Positions 45,489 to 64,000 of a DNA stretch of 64,000 nucleotides are shown here, piece after piece. The stretch's first letter is position 1. The number at the start of each line of letters is the position of its first letter. Source of the stretch: Adineta steineri (lineage: Eukaryota; Rotifera; Eurotatoria; Adinetida; Adinetidae); NCBI GenBank assembly GCA_905250115.1, contig CAJNOI010000017.1, positions 448,685 to 512,684 of the forward strand, given 5' to 3'. Position numbers and translations under genes: made by a program. Below the pieces are notes generated by a model. It worked only from the letters and a program-made list of their open reading frames with translations. It ran no database searches and was not told the origin of the DNA.

Positions 45489-48400
45489 ATAGCGAGAATA
45501 AAATATTAACTGACCTATAACAACAATAACATAATGATCATATATACTTTACACATCTACTACGAACACTATGATAAAATCCTAGTCATATTCAATAAAT
45601 GTCTTTTGTTTCTAGCTTTCTCTTTCTTTCTTTTTTGGCTTAGATCTAAAAACAACAGTCATACAAAGAAGATCTAACATCAGTCTTCTAGTGGTAAAAA
45701 AGATGAACATTAATTTACTTAAATAGACTTCTCGTTCTTTATACATCCCGACTGTTTCTTTTCTTTTTCCGTTCCTCTTATTTGTTACTGGTTTTTTCCT
45801 CTTATTTTATTTCTGATGCTTACTTACTCGTTCTCTTTATTCGTGACTGACAACTATAGATGATAATAGTGATTATGACGATTTCTTTTTTTCTTCTTTT
45901 TTCTTCTTCTTTTATTATTCTTATCTGTTGAGATAACTCAACAGACTTAGTTTTAAAAGAGTTTTTTTCTTCTAGTAAGTGTAGACTAATCTTTCTTCAT
46001 TAAATGAATATTGTTCGATTTTATGATCATATCTCGATTAATAATGTTATTCTTCGTTCTTTTTTTTTCTTCCCTTCTGCTCTTATTTCCTGATTACGGT
46101 TTAAGTAGACCGAAATATAATCTTATTATTTTTGTCTTATAATCATACACAGTGGGTAATGTAGCTTGTCAAGCACAGTCAAGTTCTTCTTGCAAAGAAA
46201 AAAAGAGAGATACCAGCATCTTCTTCTTCTTCTTAAGTTTCACTAATTGAACTTCAAAAAAAATAAATCAAGAACAAAATGACTAGTTAACCATATGATA
46301 TGATCTGCGCATTCTCTCCGATCGACTAACACTTAGCTGATCGGAATGGAAAGGATACGCTTTTTCCTTCTTCTTCATTTAAACTAGATTATTATCATAT
46401 ATATATATATGAATTGATTATTTTTCAATTTGAATATTTTTATAAGTTTTGCTTATCATCACCTATAGTAATATTTATAATCATGATTATTATTATTATT
46501 ATTATCATAGCCGATAGATATATGTACTAACAAACATGAATCTCATTTCTATCTCTTATTATGTCGGCTACCGGTTATTGATAATTCAATTGATAGAATA
46601 TGAGTGGGAATGAGAATCTGGAAATGATGTCTTTCACTTGTTGAGATAGATGAAGAAAGAAAGGAGAAAAAAAACAAAACAGAATATGGAGATTCTCAAT
46701 CAGATACAAATTCATAGGCATCTAATGGAAAGAGTAACTCAGTATCAAACTACCAATGATCATAGGCAAATTGAATTAACACTTTTGATTAGGCAAGAGT
46801 GTAAGTGTTTACACATAATAAATAATCTTTGCTATGTGAGTGAAGAAAAAACAAAACGTAAATGAAATATACCTTTCCGATTGATTCATAATTGTTAATA
46901 TTATTATTTGATGTGTATATAATTGAAAATTCGTAGTCAAATATAAATGATTTGCTGTTTTTCTAAAAGTGTAAATATGCCAAATGCTTGCTGTTATTGA
47001 TTTTGTAAGCAATAATAAATATAGGTTTATATTTTCTTTTTATCGTTGACAAATCAATGCAATTAGGTCGTTCGTATGTCAATAAGATTTTAGTTATGGG
47101 AATAGTAAATGATTTCTTTTGTTCTGATTTGTAATTGATGATAGAAACAAAAAATTTACTTCTGAAAAGATAGATTGAATAATCTAAATAAAAATATAAT
47201 ACATACGTGCATAACTAATACAAAATAAAAGTATATAAAGCACGTAGTGATTAATAAAAGATCAATTGTTATGATTTCTTTTGACTTCATCAATAAAATA
47301 ACGATTGAAATAATATATAAAGTTCAAAGTATTGATCAGAATTGAAATAGAATGATGAAGAATGTATATATAGAGAGAGATAGAGATAGAAGAATTCTAA
47401 TGACATGAATGAATTTCGTAGACATTACTATCATCTATCATGTTGTTCCTATATATGTATGTCTCTACACATCAAGCGTAAGAACGACAGTAAAAAAAGG
47501 AAAAGACTATTGGCATAATCAATAAGGAAGTCAACTCTATTGGACATCGATCAATATTCAACGGGAAGCTTGTTAGGAGTTCTATGGAACCAATAAGAAA
47601 GATTTTATGTTTTTCTTTTCGTTCATTCCTCTTGGATAGTTCGATATTTTCTATAGTAATAATTGATCTATATAGAAGGATGAATCAATCAATAATTGAA
47701 ATAAGCAAAATAAATATTTTTATGGTTAATGCATCGAAGATAAGAATGACGGTTCTAATCAATACATCATGATAAATTGTCGTTTTCATATCGATATATT
47801 TAACAATATTTTCAGTGTGATAACACAATTGAGTAAAAATATATATATACTTGAATTTTTTAATAATAAGAAGAAAAAAAAGAAATTCTAATTTCTAATC
47901 GATTTATTAAGTAAATAAATACAAACATCATGTTTTTTTCTTCTTAGGTCTTAACATATCACATGCTAATATTTTTCTCATATTGCAAAACATTAGTATT
48001 CGAAATGACAAATTTGTTTTCTTATGCATTATAATAGAAGATTTTGTTGCTGTCAGTTATTTTCTATTCGTTAGGATTAAGTCAGATAAAATAGAATTTA
48101 TAAGTTCATATTATTTGCTTTTTTTTCTATCTATCGTAGAAAAATTAATACATTTATCATAAAATAAATATTGAAGAACAAATAATCAAGGTTTCAAAAG
48201 CTTTTTGCCGTTTATTTTTATTATAAAAAAAAGTTTCGTCCGATTGTATTACTTTAGAATATATAAAACACATTATTCACATCTCAACTATCGGAAACGA
48301 CGTGATTATGATCGTATCCCCATGTAATTTAGCCGTTATATTATTTGCCGGAAGTTAAACAACTAAGATCGATATTTGTGCCGTAATTCTCTATCTATTG

Positions 48401-51002
48401 TCTTCTAGTCGGCGTTTTTTTCTTATTGTTTAAAACGACTCGTACTTTTCCTCAGGTCGATATAATAGTGTTTCTAAAACAGCTATATATAGTTTTCTTT
48501 TGAATAATATAAGAGAACTTGTATGATAAATTACAAATGTCAAGAAGGAAATGATCCCGACTTATTCAGCTTTTCATCATCAAATATATTTAATATACTA
48601 GTTTTCTAGCTGTATTAATATTTCAAAATTATTATATTAACTTTAAAGAAAATACTCGTTATCATAATATCAAGATTAGTTTTGTCAATTGAGAATACTG
48701 ATAAATAAAAAATATTTGAGCAAAAATTTATCTCATCTCAATTACTTCAAAAACAATATATCACAAGAGTATTTGATATAACAAAAAATTCTAAACAGGA
48801 AATGTCTAGTCAATGACGCATGTTAATATTTAATAATGCTTACAAAATAATTCAAAAACTAGACATATACACAATTAGTTGTAGGTCACGTATTTCCTAT
48901 AAACTACAGAAGTTACGTTCAGATTTACAATTTAACAATGTCTAGTCAGAAGTCAGAAGATAAATGTAGATCGGTAATTGTAGATACTATTTAATTTCGA
49001 TTATGAAAAATTAAATATACCATAAAGAGATATTATATTTTATAAGAAAAAGCTTTGTTGTTATGTATGGTAAATGTCAAGAAATGAATAATTAATTATC
49101 AATTATCAATCATATGAAAGAAAAGTTTTATAAATGATTGACAAGTCGATAATATGCTTATTTAGAGAGAATATCAATAGTGAAATGAGGCTATAGCAGA
49201 TATGTATGCAAATTATCTTTAGAATCGTTTGATATTATTGATTTGTTAACTTTGAAAAGTTGTATTAAAAAATATTACGTGATTTATTCGATAGTATAAA
49301 GAAATCGAATATATTGATAGATTTATTATCGAAGAATAATACGACAAAAATATTTGTAGCTCAACTGCAAATTTCGACACTCTACTTCTGTAAATTTAAT
49401 CCAGTGTTTTACTCAGTAGGAGGGCACGAGGCATTTTGTTCTTTAGAAGATTATATCTGTCCCCTGAGGGAAAAACTAAATCAATATATTTTTCTAAAAC
49501 TGTTTTTCTTGGAAATGTTTAGGGCAAATTGTGTACTCTTTGAGGATTAAATTTTTCCTCTACGAAATAATAAACGCAGCATCAAAGCGATTTATAAGTT
49601 GAAAAATATTAACTATCATATTTTATTACGCCTGCTCTTCCTTAATAGTAACAAATACAAGCTTTTCAGAAAAACCTATTTTAATTAACCTAATAAATAT
49701 TATTTCTTGTGAAAACCTTCAAAACAGTATATATACGAGCACCATTCAGAAAGGGTTAATAAATATGATGTTGTTAACACAACAAATTCAACGTTAACTC
49801 TCAAGATGGAATACTACAAACTTTGAATTTTTATCGGATTCGTTACTGGCTATGTCATGATTTTTCAATACTCAAATAAAGACTGCCGTATCATATAATC
49901 TTCAAATAAATAGCTTTTTTATACTCACTGATATTGAAGGATAGTCAAAGCTTTTGAGGATACATATGTTTTATTGTTATGTATGGAAAAAAGAAGTAAT
50001 AAGATAAGAATTTATTGTGTATGCGCAATTTTTCACACTTGGAATAGTCCTTGTAAATTACGTGATATAATTTTAATAATTTTTTTTCTTCATTCTTGTA
50101 CGTGTTATTAATATCGAGGCATGTGGCACATACTTATTTTGTTCGTTTTCATCCTATGTGTCATGGCTAGTCAGATTCTTAATAAACTAAACTCATGTTC
50201 ACTATCTACTAAAAAATTACTCTTATATATGTAAATATTTGTATGCTTCCACATATTGTGGTTGACTAAAGAAGGAGTAGCAACACTTAATGCACAGATA
50301 TGATTTAAAAAATAGATCCACAGAGAAAGATAGCTGATATCAATCTTAAGAACTTCAGTCAATGCTGGATCTGAAAACAGAGTTAGGGAATTGTAGTCTT
50401 CAACTTTTGCTCTGACGTGCATATACGCCGATAATCGTTATTAAGAACATTATAACAGACTTGATAACATTCATGATAGTTTGCTTCTTAAAAACTTTTG
50501 CTTGTCATTCCGACAACAAAATTTTCCCTCTAGGAATAAAAACCCTGGATTTAATCAGCTATTCAATATCTGCCTAGTTTATAGATTCACATTGATATTA
50601 AATATTACAGACTTTAAGAAGGAATTAATATAAAAAAGATGAATAATATAGTATTCTTTATTTTCTAATAAAATAAGATGTTATCTCAAAAGATTATTAA
50701 TATAGATTTCAAAATCTTAAATAATCATTTTTATCGCAATCAAAATAATCTGAATTGCATTTGATAGTATATATCCATTTCTTTGATCTATTCATATACA
50801 TTAAAAAAATTCCCATTTTCCGTTATACACACACACATACACATACATTAAGTAGAAAAAAAAGGCGAAAAGATACACACACATATATACTTTGTCATAT
50901 AATCGAACGATCTAATTAATATCAGTACGATTATTTTTGACAACAAATATAATATAAAAAAAGAAACAAGACTAGGAAAAAAAGTAATAAAAGAAAGTTG
51001 GC
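45489..51002. other. 5.5-kb gene-poor region upstream of Kir and downstream of KANK
   Basis: No recognisable gene on either strand. It contains an (ATT)n run at about 46487-46505, polypyrimidine tracts at 45880-46090 and AT-rich sequence. Open frames of 60-84 codons (46650-46865, 47584-47772, 49314-49550, 50171-50422) have no recognisable similarity and a biased composition. It likely holds the Kir promoter and 5' UTR. Confidence 0.5.
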
Positions 51003-60349
<9,347 letters not shown>

Positions 60350-63300
60350 AGTTGATGATCAATCCAGCAAGAAAAAATATCGAACTAAATTATCTATACA
60401 AATAAAAACAATAGTGATGATGAATATATTATACTAAAACGAAAAAAAGAAAAACAAGTGGAGAATAAAATTTTACTATATATGTATGTGTAAAATACTA
60501 ATAATAATAATTCAATCTGTTTCAATATATATAATAAGTAGATTCTTTGTTCTAATTGACAGGTATATGAATGTTATTTTGTTCGTACATAAAATTATTC
60601 TATTGAAATTTATTTATGATGTTATTAACATATACAAAAAGAACTATTTGTTTCGAATAGATTCGGCAAACTAACTCGAAAAAAAATAATTATATTTCAC
60701 TTAATTTAGATGTGATAAAAGCAAAGATAATTCAAATATCTATTCAATAATGATAAGATCATAATTGTCTTATCATATGGTAAGGTACACACAAAGTAAT
60801 CATTGAACCATTATACATATTAATGATGTGAAATTAAGCAAAAAGTAGTTCTTTCATGTTTGGTTCAATAGAATTACTATTATTAATCAAGTCATATTAT
60901 AATAAATCTGAACTCCTAGAAAAGAAAACCTTACATTTCTTTTTCTGTCTAATATATTATACTATGTATACAAGTAAAATAATGTCTAACAAACGTTTGT
61001 TCTAATTAAAGCAACAAGTAACCTAATTTTATTTCTATGGGATAAATAAAACGTGCAACTATGTTACGGCTTAGGAAAGGATTAAGAACAAAGAGAGAGA
61101 TTCGAAGTTGTTGTTCTTCGTTTAAGTCTACGATGTAAATATAAGGTAGACCATAACAAATAATTGATTGTTCAATTTAAATTTTATAAAAAAATAAAAT
61201 CAATTATCTTACTTACTTTATCAATAGAAGAGAAAAAAAGAACTACCTAAATCATCTTATATATGAAACTGAGTTATGTAAACTAACTTTGAATCAAAAA
61301 AATGTTTAAATATCCTTCAAACTAAAAATCATTGAACTATATGAATAATATTTAAAAGTAACGATTAAAACAACAAAGAGAATATTTATCTTTAAAAGAA
61401 AAAAGCCATAGTATTTTAACAAATACGGATATGCAGACATGAATGAAAACAGACAGAATATTGATACATTTTCTCTCATTCTTCACTATGAATGTGAATC
61501 GAAATGTACAAAGATATATATAGTAATAATACAGTGTTCTTTTTCTTTTTTTTGTACCAACACTGTATTTCACAGCTCTTTCTTCTTTTTTTTTACAAAA
61601 AAAAAAAACTTAACAAACAACGATGATATGCTAAGACATGAGACCTTGATTTCAAGTTTATTCATTGTTAGACATCTTTTTTTTATACACACAGTCTTCC
61701 TTCTCGTCGATAACTATTTACTTAAATATTCATTTTTTCTTTACATTATAAAAAAAAGGACGAAAATGAGAAATGTATTTATAATTTTTCAACAACCTTT
61801 AAAATGACACTAATGGTACATATTTCAATGAATATTAATAGAATAGAAATAATTTTTTGTCAAAAAAAATTATACTAACATAAACGATATTATAAATTGT
61901 GTTAAACTGAGCTGACAATAAATAAAATATCAGAATGATTTAATTATTCACCTTACATATATAGACATAGTATTATATAAGCAATGATGAACATCAAATA
62001 GGTACTTGTTTTGTATGTCTGTCTTTTTGATGAAGAGAAACAAAAGTAAATACTTAGCATCAATTCGCTTTCACTCACTTTAATAAATACAAAAACTAGA
62101 CGTTTATGCCTTAACAGAAAAAGTAGACGATACTTCTATCTTTACTCATGTAACGATTACTCACATAGATCAAATATAAATGAAAAGCTGAAAAAAAAAT
62201 ACCGATGTTAGTTTTAAATGTTAACATATATATATATATATATATATGAACGCCCTACGAACATTACCTTGAACTATTTTGCGTGATATATAATGTAAAT
62301 GGTTAAGCTCTCTAAGTCTCATTAATAAAGACATAAATCGAACAAATAAAAGTGAACAAATAAATTGATAAATAAAAGAAACGATAAGAAGTAGAATACG
62401 GTAATCACATTTGTCGATGCTACAAAATTACTTCTTTTTTATGCTTATTCTCTTGATGATATAGAATGTAAGAAGAATGAGAAATAACACCGTTCGATCT
62501 ATGCTCACGTAATTCAATACTATAATTGTGTGTAAACGAGCACGAGCGAAAACGAAGAGAGAGAAATGGTTCAATTTCAAATAAGTAATACACGGAACGA
62601 AAGAAACTAATAATATACAGCTGACTACACCTCTCTTTTTCTCTCTCTCTCTCTCTTGTACCCGAGGAGAGATCGAAAGGTGTCATATTGAATATTCAAT
62701 ACACCATTGTTCATTACCACGACATTGCATTTTAACATCGAACTTGTTTAATAAACATTGTTAATACATTTGCCTCATTAGCATATAAATTTTATGATTA
62801 TGTCAAGCGACGAATAATTTGAAATAAATTTTTTTTCTAATCGAAGTTAAACTATACAATTTAACGACATATTCGATATAGATATTACTAAATTTTTAAT
62901 AAAAGTAGCAAAATAAAAAATTATAATTTCCAGTAAATACTATCAAGATTTAATAAAATGAAAACTTAGAAAAATTTGTAAGAAATATTATTTTCAATAT
63001 TAAGAAGCTCTATAAAAATTCAGCCATTAGGAATAAGAAAAAATTCATTCATACAAATATAATGAATCTACCCCTGTTACTTTTTCTCTTGAACAACCCT
63101 ATATACTTTATATATAAATCGATCAATATAAAATGTTCAAAAACGATTGAACATGACTTCACTTAACAAGTGCTCTTGTCTCAAGAACATTTCAAAGAAT
63201 AATAACAAAAAAACCTTCCTTACAATCATTTCCCGTATGATAATAGGTTTTTTTCAATACCACCTAAAAATCGTTTTTTCTTGCTTCTTCGTACAATTTG

Positions 63301-63688
63301 ACTAATATCTTTAAGAGTGGTACAAATTGATTTTATTTACAAATCCTTCAAGTTATATTATTGTTTATTCAGTTAGAATTTTTCACTGTGAAAAATTAGA
63401 ATGTGGTTTAGAAAAAAAGAAAGACCTAATTGAAAAACAACGATGCTTCTGCTCAATGTCAATTTGTCTTGATCAAGTAAATATTTAGATAATTTATACA
63501 GAACATTGTTTATTTTTTCTATGGTCAATATAAACAGAAAGAAAGAATTGTATGCTGACAAGCCTGATGATCATTTAATGAATATATATATCTATAATAT
63601 TAATAAGTTTTTAATGATCTCATATAACATCTAAGTTTGATCTTTTATCGAAAAATAATTAACTTAAATATACCATTTTATTACTCCT
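60350..63688. other. Non-coding region upstream of KANK
   Basis: 3.3 kb with no recognisable gene. It contains a (TA)n run at about 62226-62247 and a (CT)n run at about 62638-62656. It probably includes the distal KANK promoter; no TATA box is assigned. Open frames at 61352-61807 overlap on opposite strands, are Phe/Lys-rich and are not credible. Confidence 0.5.
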
Positions 63689-63860
63689 CAGTGGCGGATT
63701 TAGGGGGTGATCGCCCCCTCCCCCCTCCCGAATTTTTTTTTTTGATTTTTTACAGCAAAAATAAACGAAAAAATAGGTTCATACTACTTCCATTGGACTC
63801 AGAAAATAGCTTTTAACCAAAATCGCCCCCCCCCCTTACAAAATCCTAGATCCCTTACTG
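63689..63860. mobile_element. hAT-type MITE with 8-bp target duplication
   Basis: 172 bp with imperfect terminal inverted repeats: left CAGTGGCGGATTTAGG, right (reverse complement) CAGTAAGGGATCTAGG. Flanks are TTACTCCT (63681-63688) and TAACTCCT (63861-63868), an 8-bp duplication with one mismatch, as expected for hAT transposition. The interior has subterminal C runs and no coding capacity. Confidence 0.8.
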
Positions 63861-64000
63861 TAACTCCTTCATGTGAAAATATGTTTAATTCCATAATGAA
63901 TCATTTCTTGTATTCAAAATACAAATAACAAATAAACTTACAACTGAAAAATTCAATATTGATATATTTCATTTCATACTGTTTACCATTTACATTCTCC

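Noticed and set aside
49314-49550. 78-codon open frame with three Cys
   Set aside because: No recognisable domain, AT-driven composition, no splice or promoter context.

Overview
The window reads as nuclear DNA of a microscopic invertebrate, most likely a bdelloid rotifer (Rotaria or Adineta-like). The reasons are: strong AT bias; many very short introns of about 45-60 bp with GT..AG ends; metazoan genes (KANK, Kir channel, ASCC3, HIRA, receptor guanylyl cyclase, MRPL55, ATP synthase e); an arginine ADP-ribosyltransferase fused to kinesin-light-chain-like TPRs, a combination abundant in bdelloids; and interspersed TGTGGG-like tracts, the type of repeat reported for bdelloid telomeres. Species assignment is inference; no database search was run.

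Region 1 (1-16 kb) looks accessory. It holds an intronless ART-TPR gene (+), a convergent intronless 1502-residue macro/WWE/PARP gene (-), and a six-exon gene (+) whose spliced product combines a RING finger, an FET-type RRM, an unidentified possibly ubiquitin-like segment and a NYN nuclease-like domain. Only this part of the window carries the G-rich/C-rich hairpin repeats, plus a 1.2 kb foldback element with two almost identical 365-bp arms.

Region 2 (16-32 kb) is dense and conserved: ATP synthase subunit e (+), a pentameric ligand-gated ion channel lacking the Cys-loop (-, 7 exons), HIRA (+, 5 exons, interrupted by a 10-N assembly gap), a membrane receptor guanylyl cyclase (-, many exons) and a zinc-dependent formaldehyde-dehydrogenase-like MDR enzyme (+).

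Region 3 (32-46 kb) holds ASCC3 (+, 12 exons; the model gives 2204 aa), with two unrelated MITEs in its introns, then mitochondrial ribosomal protein L55 (+) and an inward-rectifier K+ channel (-, 3 exons).

Region 4 (46-64 kb) is a 5.5 kb gene-poor stretch, then KANK (-, KN motif, coiled coil, ankyrin repeats, two candidate first exons), a long non-coding upstream region, and a hAT-type MITE with an 8-bp target duplication at the right edge.

The conserved genes are unrelated housekeeping or signalling functions. The only functional clustering I see is in region 1, where two ADP-ribosyl-transfer genes lie next to a putative ubiquitin-ligase/RNA-binding/nuclease fusion. That is the best candidate for something undescribed. 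Exon models were built by hand from splice consensus, reading-frame phase and family similarity, not from transcripts.
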